Virus record (IMG/VR): IMGVR_UViG_3300014494_000005
Location: 284,924-348,923 of that record
Reading direction: 5' to 3' (one strand)
Length of the DNA: 64,000 bases
Source of the DNA: a virus
Part shown: piece by piece, positions 15,133-22,832 of the stretch
Position numbering within the stretch: the stretch's first letter is position 1
Layout: every line of letters begins with the position of its first letter
The notes under the pieces: model-generated
Told to the model about the DNA's origin: nothing
Databases searched by the model: none
What the model saw: the letters and a program-made list of their open reading frames with translations, nothing else
Program-made: the position numbers and the translations under genes

Positions 15133-15390
15133 ATGTTACTACAAACCGAAGACAATAAAAAAATGTACTTAGTTCAATTAACCGATTTTAATGGAAATGA
15201 AATTGGATTGTACTTAGTTCCTGAGAATGTACCGCAAACTCAATTTGAAGAAGAAATTGAAAAGTATGGTGACCAAAGTGAATTTGATGAAAACAACGAA
15301 TTGGGTGTTGTAAGAGTTTTCGCAGAAGAAAGTATTTTGAGTGTTGTAAGAATTTTCGCAGAAGAAAGTATTGTTGATGTTGATTTTTAA
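15133..15390 (+). CDS. Unknown acidic protein with an internal duplication
   Basis: 85 residues. The C terminus repeats a 12-residue unit, VVRVFAEESIL(S) then VVRIFAEESIV(D), encoded by a 36-bp near-identical direct repeat (about 15306-15377). The rest is acidic. Recent internal duplication; function unknown. Confidence 0.72.
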   Translation: MLLQTEDNKKMYLVQLTDFNGNEIGLYLVPENVPQTQFEEEIEKYGDQSEFDENNELGVVRVFAEESILSVVRIFAEESIVDVDF

Positions 15391-15402
15391 AACATAAAGC
15401 AA

Positions 15403-15674
15403 ATGAAAAAAGGTTTTAAAATAGGTGACAAAGTATATTGGAGACTAATGATGGTAATATTATAAGCAGATGGTCAAGTAATAGAGACGATGGTAAAGAT
15501 ACTGTCTTTCTTGAACTTAATTTAAAACGAGAATTTAAAATTGATAGTATATTATTATTTCTTGGTAACTATAAACAAACGTATAATCTGTATATATCAT
15601 CTGCAGATACAAGCAATATGATATTAATAGGTAGTGAAAAACATACTCCAATTCCTGTGTATATAAAACATTAA
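15403..15674 (+). pseudogene. Frameshifted gene with a discoidin-like fragment
   Basis: An ATG at 15403 with the usual leader starts KKGFKIGDKVYW, then the frame closes at 15465. A second frame, open from 15438 to 15674 without its own ATG, continues with DGNIISRWSSN, FLELNLKREFKIDSILL and YNLYISSADTS. That resembles the core of F5/8 type C (discoidin) carbohydrate-binding domains, cut short. Most likely one gene split by an indel near 15440; a programmed shift cannot be excluded. Confidence 0.5.
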
Positions 15675-15680
15675 AAAACA

Positions 15681-16019
15681 ATGGATGATATTAATGATTT
15701 TCTTGAAAACGAAAAAAATAATTTAGCTTCCAGTATTCAAAAATTTCTTGACTACAAATATAGAGACACAGTAAAAAAAGAAATTGGTGATAGAATTAAT
15801 GTAGTTGATTTTTCAAGTGTAACTCATGTAAACGGTGATGAACTTGAACCCGAAGAATATGATACAGATGATAATATACAAACATTTATGGTTATCGAAA
15901 CTAATCAAAAATATCAATTCCGGTCTTGTCATAAAACATATTCTCAAAACTTAATTATTGTTAATCTTAAAGATAAAAAACAATATAGAGTTAATTCTAG
16001 TCATGTAAAACTATTATGA
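15681..16019 (+). CDS. Unknown acidic protein
   Basis: 112 residues, helical acidic N terminus, strand-rich C terminus (QNLIIVNLKDKKQYRVNSS). It has no promoter of its own, so it is read from the 15074 promoter with the two genes before it. Confidence 0.66.
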   Translation: MDDINDFLENEKNNLASSIQKFLDYKYRDTVKKEIGDRINVVDFSSVTHVNGDELEPEEYDTDDNIQTFMVIETNQKYQFRSCHKTYSQNLIIVNLKDKKQYRVNSSHVKLL

Positions 16020-16020
16020 T

Positions 16021-16341
16021 ATGAACAAAAGAAATGCTATTATAGGTATCAAAGATATCATTAAGAAATATGGTGAAACTACCTCAATATATCTTAAGCT
16101 CAAAATTGAAGATAAACCTTGCTTAAGTTTAATTGTTAAAGGTAAAGAAATAAAATGTATATTTGTCGAATTGTATAATAAAGATAGTGTTACTGCTATT
16201 ACCAATATTAATGGTTATTTTAAAGAAAGTAATATTATTCCTTATGAAAATATTCCTGAACCAATATTAAATCAAATACTGAAACTATTAAAACATTACG
16301 AAAAAAGAAAAGTAGGAAATAAATACTTTGATATTTTGTAA
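16021..16341 (+). CDS. Unknown protein
   Basis: 106 residues, basic. Begins one base after the upstream stop. Pattern suggests two strands (CLSLIVKGKEIKCIFVEL) between helices. Its stop overlaps the promoter of small RNA copy 1. Confidence 0.66.
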   Translation: MNKRNAIIGIKDIIKKYGETTSIYLKLKIEDKPCLSLIVKGKEIKCIFVELYNKDSVTAITNINGYFKESNIIPYENIPEPILNQILKLLKHYEKRKVGNKYFDIL

Positions 16342-16364
16342 CATTTTTAATTAAAATCCGTATA
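16337..16364 (+). promoter_or_regulatory. Phage sigma-type promoter of small RNA copy 1
   Basis: TGTAAC (16337-16342), 16 bases, CGTATA (16359-16364). No gene starts downstream on this strand until 16912. Confidence 0.82.
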
Positions 16365-16370
16365 ATCATA

Positions 16371-16461
16371 TATAACATTTAAATAACTGATAGTTGTAAC
16401 TGGAAACAGGGACCGAGTAGACCGAAGAGTGCACTGAACTCAGATGTTAGAATCGTTCTAA
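16371..16461 (+). ncRNA. Candidate small RNA family, copy 1
   Basis: Shares a fixed plan with 21517 and 23248: a short hairpin (CTG-GAAA-CAG here), GAGTAGAC (16415-16422), exactly 24 nt, then the inverted repeat TTAGAATCGTTCTAA (16447-16461). GAGT of the first block can pair with ACTC at 16440 or so, upstream of the repeat. A longer outer stem AACATTT with AAATGTT (near 16377 and 16487) is possible. No open frame. Family unknown to me. Confidence 0.6.
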
Positions 16462-16508
16462 ATAATAATTGTCGAAAATGTTTAATATGTAGACAATTAA
16501 AGAAATAA

Positions 16509-16769
16509 TTATATATTTTTTCTAATATTTATATGATTTAATACTTCTATTAATAAAGGATGTTTATAATTTATAATATATGGTTTATCTCGTAAATAAT
16601 TAACATCAACTATTGGTGCACCATATTCATTATCAGTTTCAAATGGAATGTTTTCTTTTTTTAATAACTCAATATATCCCTTTTGTTGTTCAAGTAATGC
16701 TAATTCTAATTCATTTCCAATTTTAACTAAATCTGCATAATAATCAAAATCAATACTATATTGTTTCAT
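16509..16769 (-). CDS. Unknown protein
   Basis: 86 residues, helical N half, no motif. Lies between small RNA copy 1 and a nuclease gene. It has no TGTAAC-type promoter; instead GTATTTATC lies 21 bases upstream of the ATG (minus strand, about 16790-16799), as before several mobile genes here. Confidence 0.6.
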   Translation of the reverse strand: MKQYSIDFDYYADLVKIGNELELALLEQQKGYIELLKKENIPFETDNEYGAPIVDVNYLRDKPYIINYKHPLLIEVLNHINIRKNI

Positions 16770-16911
16770 ATTTTTATATTTTAAGTAAAGATAAATACTT
16801 TAAATATAAAATCCTATTCTTTTTTCTTTTTATTTTATTCTATTTGCATTGTACTATATATTGTGTAGTAATATGAAAATATTTACTATTTTTGTATTAA
16901 AATAATAATGT

Positions 16912-17421
16912 ATGAGTATTGAAAATAAAAATGAAAAGCGTAGACAATATTATGCTAAAAATAAAGAAAAAATAATTAAACAAGGAAAACAATGGCGTAT
17001 TAATAATAAAGAAAAGGTTAAAAATAATAAAAGACGATATTATTTAAAAAATAGAGAAAAAATTAAACAACAATGGATTGATAATAAAGAAATTCATAAA
17101 GAATATTATCTTAAATATTGGGACAGATATAAACAATATCGTATTGATAATAAAAAGAAAATAAAAGAAAGTGCAGTAAATAGAATTTATAAAATAACAC
17201 CAGAAAAACAAAACGAATTATATGTTAAACAAAATGGTTGTTGTGCTATATGTGGTATACCAGAAGATAAATTAAACTATTTTTTATCTATTGACCATAA
17301 TCATAAAACTAAAAAAGTAAGAGGATTGTTATGTCATACTTGTAATAGAGGCATTGGATTACTTAAAGATAATATTAATATATTACAAAAAGCAATTGAT
17401 TATATAAAAAATAGTAAATAA
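16912..17421 (+). CDS. Endonuclease VII-like HNH nuclease with repetitive basic N terminus
   Basis: 169 residues. Residues 1-95 are a very basic, Lys/Asn/Arg/Tyr-rich repeat-like helix region built of variants of YYxKNKEKIK, likely for DNA binding. From residue 109 come CCAICG, DHNHKTKKVRGLLC and HTCNRGIGLL, the zinc-binding and catalytic layout of the recombination endonuclease VII family (T4 gp49 type, PF02945). Could be a junction-resolving enzyme, but solitary placement and paralogs suggest a homing-type mobile nuclease. A Bacteroidota-like -7 box TATTTTTG lies upstream. Confidence 0.88.
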   Translation: MSIENKNEKRRQYYAKNKEKIIKQGKQWRINNKEKVKNNKRRYYLKNREKIKQQWIDNKEIHKEYYLKYWDRYKQYRIDNKKKIKESAVNRIYKITPEKQNELYVKQNGCCAICGIPEDKLNYFLSIDHNHKTKKVRGLLCHTCNRGIGLLKDNINILQKAIDYIKNSK

Positions 17422-17422
17422 T

Positions 17423-17450
17423 TGTAACATTTTTGGTTTAAATCCGTAAT
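17423..17450 (+). promoter_or_regulatory. Phage sigma-type promoter before 17480
   Basis: TGTAAC (17423-17428), 16 bases, CGTAAT (17445-17450). Confidence 0.8.
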
Positions 17451-17479
17451 ATAACACATAAACCAAAAAACATACACAA

Positions 17480-18307
17480 ATGAAATTCACTACAATTGCT
17501 CAAACAAAAACAGACACGGGCTTGTCTTATCTTGGTTCTGTTAACAAGAGTGCTAAACTTGCTAAGAACGGCAAAATTTCGCACCAATATACATATAGTA
17601 TCTATTTAGCACCTGCTAATATTTCTGGCTATAATGTATGCAGTCATAGTACGCCTGAATGTAGACTAAATTGTTTACATACTTCGGGGCGAAATGGTAT
17701 GGAAATTCTATCAGGTGTTAAGACAATGACAAATGATTGCCGTATTAAGAAAACCAAATTATTTTATGAACAACCTGAATATTTTATGCAATGGTTAATT
17801 GCTGAATTAGAACGGTATCAAAATAAAGCAAAAAAAGACGGTTATGGATTTAGTGTAAGGCTTAATTGTACTTCGGATATAAACTGGCAAACAGTTTTGA
17901 TAAATAGCAAAAATCTGTTTGAATTGTACCCGGACGTGGTTTTTTATGATTATACAAAAAACCCTGCTAAATTCATCAATAAGCCCAAAAATTATCATCT
18001 AACATTTTCATTTACCGGACGTAATGAAATATCATGTAAAGCATTACTTCAAAAAGGATTTAATATTGCAACAATATTTGATATAAAGAATGAAACAGAG
18101 TTGCCAAAAACATTTATGGGTTTTCCTGTTATTAATGGAGACAAAACCGATTATAGAGTTAATGACCCTAAAGGTATTATCGTTGGATTGAAATTTAAGA
18201 GAATTGCTAACCAAAAAGCAGAAAAGGATTGTTTTGTAGTTAATCCAACAACAGATGAACGTTGTCAGAATGTCAATGTACATGAAAATGAATTGACATT
18301 AGTTTAA
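17480..18307 (+). CDS. GP88-family protein
   Basis: 275 residues. LAPANISGYNVCSHSTPEC followed by RLNCLHTSGRNG (Cys54, Cys61, Cys65) is the hallmark of the 'gene product 88' family first named in mycobacteriophages. Later NCTSDINW and the FSFTGRNE segment also fit. The Cys cluster suggests a metal or Fe-S site; function is unknown. Intact, own promoter and leader. Confidence 0.82.
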   Translation: MKFTTIAQTKTDTGLSYLGSVNKSAKLAKNGKISHQYTYSIYLAPANISGYNVCSHSTPECRLNCLHTSGRNGMEILSGVKTMTNDCRIKKTKLFYEQPEYFMQWLIAELERYQNKAKKDGYGFSVRLNCTSDINWQTVLINSKNLFELYPDVVFYDYTKNPAKFINKPKNYHLTFSFTGRNEISCKALLQKGFNIATIFDIKNETELPKTFMGFPVINGDKTDYRVNDPKGIIVGLKFKRIANQKAEKDCFVVNPTTDERCQNVNVHENELTLV

Positions 18308-18322
18308 AATATATTATCTTTG
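18293..18322 (+). promoter_or_regulatory. Bacteroidota host-type promoter
   Basis: TTG (18293-18295), exactly 19 bases, TATCTTTG (18315-18322) matches the primary sigma consensus of Bacteroidota. It lies inside the end of the GP88 gene and would start transcription just before the ATG at 18340. Confidence 0.65.
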
Positions 18323-18339
18323 TAGTTTATTTTTATAAA

Positions 18340-18540
18340 ATGGCAAACAAAGAGTATAACAAACAATGGTATATTGCAAATAAAGAACATATTAAACAAT
18401 ATAGGATTAATAATTCAGAAAAGATTAAAAATTATATGAAGGATTATTCTGAAAGGAATAAAGAAGCAATAAAATTAAAAAGAAAGAAATATATTAAAGC
18501 AAATAAAGAAAAAATAAAAATACAACAATGGAAAACTTAA
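18340..18540 (+). CDS. Orphan basic N-terminal region of an endonuclease VII-like protein
   Basis: 66 residues made only of the Lys/Asn/Tyr-rich repeats (NKEHIKQYRINNSEKIKNY and similar) that precede the nuclease domain in the 16912 and 22833 proteins. No CxxC or DHDH catalytic part remains. Either a degenerate nuclease gene or a stand-alone DNA-binding fragment. Its end overlaps the next gene by 13 bases. Confidence 0.7.
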   Translation: MANKEYNKQWYIANKEHIKQYRINNSEKIKNYMKDYSERNKEAIKLKRKKYIKANKEKIKIQQWKT

Positions 18541-18854
18541 AACTGTCTTTAGTTAAAACTGTAGAATATAATTTAAAACCCTTTGGTAAGTTCTTAATTA
18601 AATGGAACTGTGGCGAAAAATCAAAACAAAATCCAAACATAATACCATTTAGTGAACTTCATTTTGATTATAATACTGGTATGCCATATACTAAAGAACA
18701 ATACAAAGATATTGTTAAGTATATGAAGGCAAACAAAACTGATATACTAACCGAAAATGGTAAGTATTATACAATATTAAGTGAAAATCTGGTTGAATGT
18801 AAACACGGTAAATTAATTGATTATCGAAATAAATTAGAACTTCAAAATGTTTAA
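18528..18854 (+). CDS. Unknown protein
   Basis: 108 residues. Contains a strand-rich N half with FLIKWNCGEKS and a helical, lysine-rich C half. The ATG overlaps the orphan N-terminal gene, whose insertion may have displaced the original promoter. Confidence 0.66.
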   Translation: MENLKLSLVKTVEYNLKPFGKFLIKWNCGEKSKQNPNIIPFSELHFDYNTGMPYTKEQYKDIVKYMKANKTDILTENGKYYTILSENLVECKHGKLIDYRNKLELQNV

Positions 18855-18873
18855 CCAATAAAAATATAAAGCA

Positions 18874-19407
18874 ATGAAAGAGCCAAAAATAACATTTAAA
18901 AATGTAAAGACTTTTCGAGGTATGGAAGGAATTGGATTAAACGCTGATATCTATATTAATGGTGTTAAATGTATATTTGTAATTGATGAAGCTAATGGTG
19001 GTGAATATAATTACGAAAATTATGAATATAACAATCCAAAAGCTGAACAGGTAAGAGCAAACATTAAATTAATGGACAATTATATTGCCAGTCTACCTGC
19101 AAAAATTTGTACTGATTTTGGTAAATCAATAAGTATTAAAGTTGATAGAGATACTTATATTAATGATAAATTACTTGAAATTGAAGAACAAAAAGCTGAT
19201 AAGAAAATGCAGAAGTTATTTAAAACAGGTATAGTATTTGGTGTACCAAATAGCGGTAAATATCAATACCTGAACTTCAAACGTCCATTGTCCGAAATAA
19301 TGTCAATGATTGTACAGAGACAAATTAATATTGTTAAGAAAGAGTATTGTAAAAATGGTGAACAAATTCTTAACACCAACCTTGCTAAACTCGGATTAAT
19401 TGTTTAA
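18874..19407 (+). CDS. Unknown protein
   Basis: 177 residues. N-terminal strands (VKCIFVIDEANGGEYNYENYEY) followed by helices and a basic region. A-rich leader with AACCAATAAAAATA precedes the ATG but no TGTAAC promoter, so it is probably co-transcribed with the gene before it. Confidence 0.7.
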   Translation: MKEPKITFKNVKTFRGMEGIGLNADIYINGVKCIFVIDEANGGEYNYENYEYNNPKAEQVRANIKLMDNYIASLPAKICTDFGKSISIKVDRDTYINDKLLEIEEQKADKKMQKLFKTGIVFGVPNSGKYQYLNFKRPLSEIMSMIVQRQINIVKKEYCKNGEQILNTNLAKLGLIV

Positions 19408-19443
19408 TATTGTACAAATGTTTAACCAATAAATAATATAATT

Positions 19444-19560
19444 ATGATGTCAATGTTAGCAATTGCAATAATTGCTTGGTGGCATATATGTCTACCATTA
19501 TCAATAATATTAATTGCATTTTGTATTCTAATAATAGTTGTTAATGCAATAGATTATTAA
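19444..19560 (+). CDS. 38-residue membrane peptide
   Basis: Short frame preceded by AACCAATAAATAATATAATT. Nearly all hydrophobic, one long or two short transmembrane segments around WWHI. Typical of small phage membrane proteins; function unknown. Confidence 0.5.
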   Translation: MMSMLAIAIIAWWHICLPLSIILIAFCILIIVVNAIDY

Positions 19561-19614
19561 CACTAATGTCCGCAAGTTGTGCGGTGAATAATAATTATAA
19601 TGTCCGCATAATTT

Positions 19615-19642
19615 TGTAACAATTTAAACCAATGTACGTATA
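19615..19642 (+). promoter_or_regulatory. Phage sigma-type promoter before 19669
   Basis: TGTAAC (19615-19620), 16 bases, CGTATA (19637-19642). Just upstream, CCGCA-AGTTG-TGCGG (19570-19584) forms a perfect small hairpin, and GTCCGCA recurs about 30 bases later. Confidence 0.8.
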
Positions 19643-19668
19643 TCAATGTACACAAAAACATAAACACA

Positions 19669-20130
19669 ATGGGAAAAGTAAAAGAAAAACAAGTACTTAT
19701 TGATGCAGTCATTGCTGACCTTAAGAAAGATTTTGAAGCAGGTGACTACACGGTATTGGAAGAACTATTGTTCATGATACCAAATGAGAACCTCATTCAT
19801 TCTCTACCAGAAGAAGACTGGAAAGAATATGAGAATGTACAAGAAAACGTACATGAGAATGTACAAAATGATAATGATTACTTTCTTGGTATTGAAACCT
19901 ATGACCCAAGAAATTTTAGTGATGAAGAAGTTCGGGAGTTTAAAGAAAAATGGGGTCAATCACACGGAGAACTCTGTGCTGAACTTGGTTATGATGAAGT
20001 CGATACTTCTGAGCTTATTATGATTGATTTCTTCTGGATTGAAGCAGATAAAAAATGGTATAATATTGCTGCCTCAATGTACACCGATAGAGAACAAGAA
20101 ATTGCTAATTACTTAAGACTTGGTAAATAA
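19669..20130 (+). CDS. Unknown acidic protein
   Basis: 153 residues. Begins GKVKEKQVLIDAVIADLKKDF, continues with YTVLEELLFMIPNENL, and has a small repeat NVQENVHENVQN (residues 62-73) that arises from repeated AATGTAC words at DNA level. The rest is acidic and aromatic. I recall similar phage hypotheticals; no function known. Confidence 0.74.
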   Translation: MGKVKEKQVLIDAVIADLKKDFEAGDYTVLEELLFMIPNENLIHSLPEEDWKEYENVQENVHENVQNDNDYFLGIETYDPRNFSDEEVREFKEKWGQSHGELCAELGYDEVDTSELIMIDFFWIEADKKWYNIAASMYTDREQEIANYLRLGK

Positions 20131-20149
20131 TAATTAAAAACTTTATAAT

Positions 20150-20317
20150 ATGAATACATATCTTATTCTTTCATTTATTTTATTCCTGATATTAGGAATA
20201 TGTTGGACTAAAAGTAATTTCCTAAACCTTATAGTTAAAATTCTCTTATTTGGTATGGGAATTGTTGGACTTTTCTTGTGGTTACAATTAAATGGCTACA
20301 TTATAAAGATACATTAA
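20150..20317 (+). CDS. 55-residue membrane protein
   Basis: Two hydrophobic segments (about residues 4-20 and 28-46) flank a short KSN loop. No promoter between it and the preceding gene. Small phage membrane protein of unknown role. Confidence 0.55.
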   Translation: MNTYLILSFILFLILGICWTKSNFLNLIVKILLFGMGIVGLFLWLQLNGYIIKIH

Positions 20318-20329
20318 TATACTAATAGA

Positions 20330-20422
20330 ATGTCCGTTCCATATTGTACAATAGGTATAATATTATTAATACTGTTTTGTATTGTACATGAAACATATTT
20401 AAAATATAAAAAGAAACACTAA
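20330..20422 (+). CDS. 30-residue membrane peptide
   Basis: One transmembrane segment followed by a basic tail (YLKYKKKH). The stop overlaps the terminator hairpin that begins at 20421. Very short, so support is limited. Confidence 0.35.
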   Translation: MSVPYCTIGIILLILFCIVHETYLKYKKKH

Positions 20423-20450
20423 CCTTTTGTATTTATACAAAAGGTTTTTT
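20421..20450 (+). terminator. Perfect hairpin plus T6 directly against a start codon
   Basis: AACCTTTTGTA (20421-20431), loop TTTA, TACAAAAGGTT (20436-20446), then T run to 20450, and the ATG of the next gene at 20451 with no spacer. Acts as an intrinsic terminator, or as an attenuator that also hides the translation start. Confidence 0.75.
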
Positions 20451-20822
20451 ATGAATGTACTAAACCAGAATGTACTTGATAACTATGTTTCTTATTTAAA
20501 AAATAATAAATATAAGAATGTACTGCAGGAATTAAAACTTGATTATGATAGTGAAAATGGTACTGATTTCATCTTCCTGCTTTTAATTAAAATCAAACGA
20601 CATGAACATAATAAAGGTTGGGGTTCAAAAGTTCTTAAAGATATTGTACAAGTAGCTAATAAATATAATGTACAAGTCAGACTTTGGATAACAGCTATCT
20701 ATGGAATGAATTTAAATAGATTAATGAAATTCTATATGAAACAAGGTTTTGTCTTAGACCACGATGATTATATGATATACACACCAAAAAAAATTAGAAA
20801 AAATTGTAACAAATTAGAATAA
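20451..20822 (+). CDS. GNAT-family acetyltransferase-like protein
   Basis: 123 residues from the ATG at 20451. Core pattern: strand LLLIKIKRHEH, then NKGWGSKVLKDIVQVA (acetyl-CoA-binding loop and helix), then a strand, then NRLMKFYMKQGFV, the usual terminal helix of GNAT enzymes. Shorter than typical (about 150), with a reduced N terminus. Substrate unknown; phage GNATs can modify host proteins or polymerase. The start sits right after a terminator hairpin. Confidence 0.72.
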   Translation: MNVLNQNVLDNYVSYLKNNKYKNVLQELKLDYDSENGTDFIFLLLIKIKRHEHNKGWGSKVLKDIVQVANKYNVQVRLWITAIYGMNLNRLMKFYMKQGFVLDHDDYMIYTPKKIRKNCNKLE

Positions 20823-20832
20823 TATTCGTATC
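20805..20832 (+). promoter_or_regulatory. Phage sigma-type promoter before 20856
   Basis: TGTAAC (20805-20810) inside the 3' end of the GNAT gene, 16 bases, CGTATC (20827-20832). Confidence 0.78.
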
Positions 20833-20855
20833 ATTGTACATAAATTAGAAAAAAT

Positions 20856-21059
20856 ATGACAACAACATTAACAATAATCTTATACATATTTCTTTATCTT
20901 ATTGTTGGAAGAATATATACTAATCTCATGAAAAGTGATGAGTATGAAAATGCAGTTATTACTATCTTCTATCCAATAATAATCGTATGGAAAATTGCAA
21001 TGAGTATTGCTGATAATATAACAAACATTTTATTTAAAAAAAGTTCTAAAGATATTTAA
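20856..21059 (+). CDS. Small membrane protein
   Basis: 67 residues. Hydrophobic segments at about 3-20 and 36-50 separated by a charged loop (NLMKSDEYEN), basic C terminus. Probably two-pass inner-membrane protein of unknown role. Confidence 0.65.
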   Translation: MTTTLTIILYIFLYLIVGRIYTNLMKSDEYENAVITIFYPIIIVWKIAMSIADNITNILFKKSSKDI

Positions 21060-21060
21060 G

Positions 21061-21348
21061 AAACAAAATGCCAACCGTAGTCTGACTGAAAATGATTTAC
21101 TATAGCTAAGTTGTCAAGTAAGTAGATGGTAGTCTTCGGACGGGAATTGAACTGTATTGTGGAGTAACGCACTCCAAAAGAGTAAGGCAGCTTAACGAAC
21201 TGCATACAGTGATGATATTCTTACGGCAATGGTTATTCGATGAGTGAGTTGCTACACTCCAAATTGCAATCGAGTAGAAAAACCCCTGTTATTCCCTGAA
21301 ACTGCACTTAGTACAGATATAAAAAGGAATTGCGGGGGTTTTTCCTTT
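21061..21348 (+). ncRNA. Candidate structured RNA with crossing helices
   Basis: No open frame of note. Visible helices: GTC-TTCG-GAC tetraloop hairpin, GGAGT-AACGC-ACTCC, GCAG..CTGC and GAGTG..CACTC. GCAAT pairs with ATTGC while TCGAT pairs with ATCGA in crossing order, i.e. a pseudoknot around the GAGTG hairpin. It ends with AACCCC..GGGGGTTTTT (about 21279-21348), a terminator. GC is raised. It is not a tRNA and I could not match it to tmRNA, RNase P or 6S RNA. Confidence 0.55.
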
Positions 21349-21367
21349 TAAAATACTTGATAAATTC

Positions 21368-21405
21368 AAAAAGTTGTTGTAGCTTTACAGCAGCTTTTTG
21401 TTTTT
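21368..21405 (+). terminator. Intrinsic terminator
   Basis: AAAAAGTTGTTGTA (21368-21381) pairs over 14 positions, with two G-U pairs, with TACAGCAGCTTTTT (21386-21399), loop of 4, followed by GTTTTT. Confidence 0.8.
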
Positions 21406-21416
21406 AGTGTTGTTCA

Positions 21417-21475
21417 AACCACCTGCTTTTATTTCATCTTTCATAAGTTAATTATTTTGCAGGTGGTTTTTTTAT
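21417..21475 (+). terminator. Second intrinsic terminator in tandem
   Basis: AACCACCTGC (21417-21426) and GCAGGTGGTT (21459-21468) are perfectly complementary with a 32-nt loop, followed by a T run. Together with the one at 21368 and the RNA's own end this makes three stops in under 200 bases. Confidence 0.78.
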
Positions 21476-21482
21476 TTAATAT

Positions 21483-21510
21483 TGTAACATTTTTAATTAA
21501 AATCCGTATA
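21483..21510 (+). promoter_or_regulatory. Phage sigma-type promoter of small RNA copy 2
   Basis: TGTAAC (21483-21488), 16 bases, CGTATA (21505-21510); identical over the whole element to copies 1 and 3. Confidence 0.83.
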
Positions 21511-21516
21511 ATATAT

Positions 21517-21598
21517 TAATAAAAGGGTTGACATACCATTGTATGTTGAGAGAGTAGACTTCAACCTACCTATAACTCTGTTGTTAGAATCATTCTAA
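21517..21598 (+). ncRNA. Candidate small RNA family, copy 2
   Basis: GGTTGA pairs with TCAACC across an inner hairpin CATAC-CATT-GTATG. GAGTAGAC is at 21552-21559, followed by exactly 24 nt and the inverted repeat TTAGAATCATTCTAA (21584-21598). AGAGAGT before the first block can pair with ACTCT at about 21574, crossing the GGTTGA stem, so a pseudoknot is possible. Confidence 0.6.
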
Positions 21599-21611
21599 AT
21601 AATATAATATT

Positions 21612-21639
21612 TGTAACATTTCCTGAAGATATCCGTATT
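21612..21639 (+). promoter_or_regulatory. Phage sigma-type promoter before 21657
   Basis: TGTAAC (21612-21617), 16 bases, CGTATT (21634-21639). Confidence 0.8.
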
Positions 21640-21656
21640 ATAAAGAAAACACAATT

Positions 21657-22676
21657 ATGGAAAAATTACCCACATTACATTTTCTACCATTAAATCAAGA
21701 CCAGAAAGATTTGATTATTTCAATTATAAATCATTTTGGTACTGCTCAACATCCGATTTGCAATAATACTACTATAGATGGTTTTATGGTCTCTTATTTG
21801 AAAGAGATTATTAATAGTAAGAAATTCAAAAAATCAATAAGTAATTTATCTGAAAACGGTAAAAGAATTTTAGCTGAAATTGAAGAAATAATATATCTTA
21901 ACCAAAAAAACACAATGAAAACAAAAACAAATTGGTCATCTCCAAAAACAAATATCTTTGCTGGTATAAATGACTTGCGCAAATGCTTTGCCAGTGGTTA
22001 TAAAGCCAGACTGGTCAGAGCACGTAATGAAGACTGTCAGCATCCTATTACGGAAAAAGCATATCCTAATGACTTCAGAAGCTACGAATTCTCTATAGGT
22101 TATATCAGTAATGTAAATAAAATAAAGTCTGAAGAAATAATGTATAATGAATTCGAAAAAAGTCTCAGTCTTAATTATATCAATTGTTATGGAACTACTG
22201 AAGCAAAAAATCGATATTACCAAACTGGTATATTAAGTAAAGACAATTTTCATACACAGGGTTGTTCTCATCTGGTACATGTAGATGACTATATTAAATT
22301 CCTTGAAAAATCAGGAGACCTTGACCGTGCACAAATGTACAAGAAACAATATAGAATACCTGAATATGGAAATACTGCACACTTCTTCGATTTCTATAGA
22401 TTAAAAAATGGTTATCATGATTGGAATGTGAAAAAATTTAAACGTAAACTCTGGGTTGTTGAAATGCTTAATGAGAAAGAACCTCAACCCCAGATTTCTA
22501 TAATGATGAAAACAATAATTAAAATTATTAATGTACTGGTATATCCTCTGAAATACATTCCCCAGAGGTCAGTACTGCGTATGAAAGAATATAATGTTCA
22601 TACATTCAGAGTTGGAGATGTAACAAATGGGTTCTGTGTTGAATTCCATATACCAAAGAAGTTCAGTTTTAAATAA
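21657..22676 (+). CDS. Unknown protein, possibly two joined modules
   Basis: 339 residues. Residues 1-85 are helical. At residue 87 a Met is preceded, at DNA level, by AACCAAAAAAACACA, which looks exactly like the leader used before real start codons here, so an internal start (21915) or an old gene fusion is likely. The rest is mixed, with a hydrophobic segment near residues 285-300. No domain recognised. Confidence 0.7.
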   Translation: MEKLPTLHFLPLNQDQKDLIISIINHFGTAQHPICNNTTIDGFMVSYLKEIINSKKFKKSISNLSENGKRILAEIEEIIYLNQKNTMKTKTNWSSPKTNIFAGINDLRKCFASGYKARLVRARNEDCQHPITEKAYPNDFRSYEFSIGYISNVNKIKSEEIMYNEFEKSLSLNYINCYGTTEAKNRYYQTGILSKDNFHTQGCSHLVHVDDYIKFLEKSGDLDRAQMYKKQYRIPEYGNTAHFFDFYRLKNGYHDWNVKKFKRKLWVVEMLNEKEPQPQISIMMKTIIKIINVLVYPLKYIPQRSVLRMKEYNVHTFRVGDVTNGFCVEFHIPKKFSFK

Positions 22677-22761
22677 AAATATTTTTCGCTCCGTTCTTGG
22701 AGCAACATTGTGTTTTGGTTTTTTTGGTTGATGTTTAATGGAGTTGTGACCCATTAAGCTG

Positions 22762-22793
22762 CCTCAGTGAAATTATATTCACTGAGGTTTTTT
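22762..22793 (+). terminator. Intrinsic terminator
   Basis: CCTCAGTGAA (22762-22771) pairs with TTCACTGAGG (22778-22787), then T6. Separates the 21657 gene from the nuclease at 22833. Confidence 0.85.
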
Positions 22794-22832
22794 ATAAAAA
22801 TCTTTGTATTTATATGAAATTAATAGATTTTT

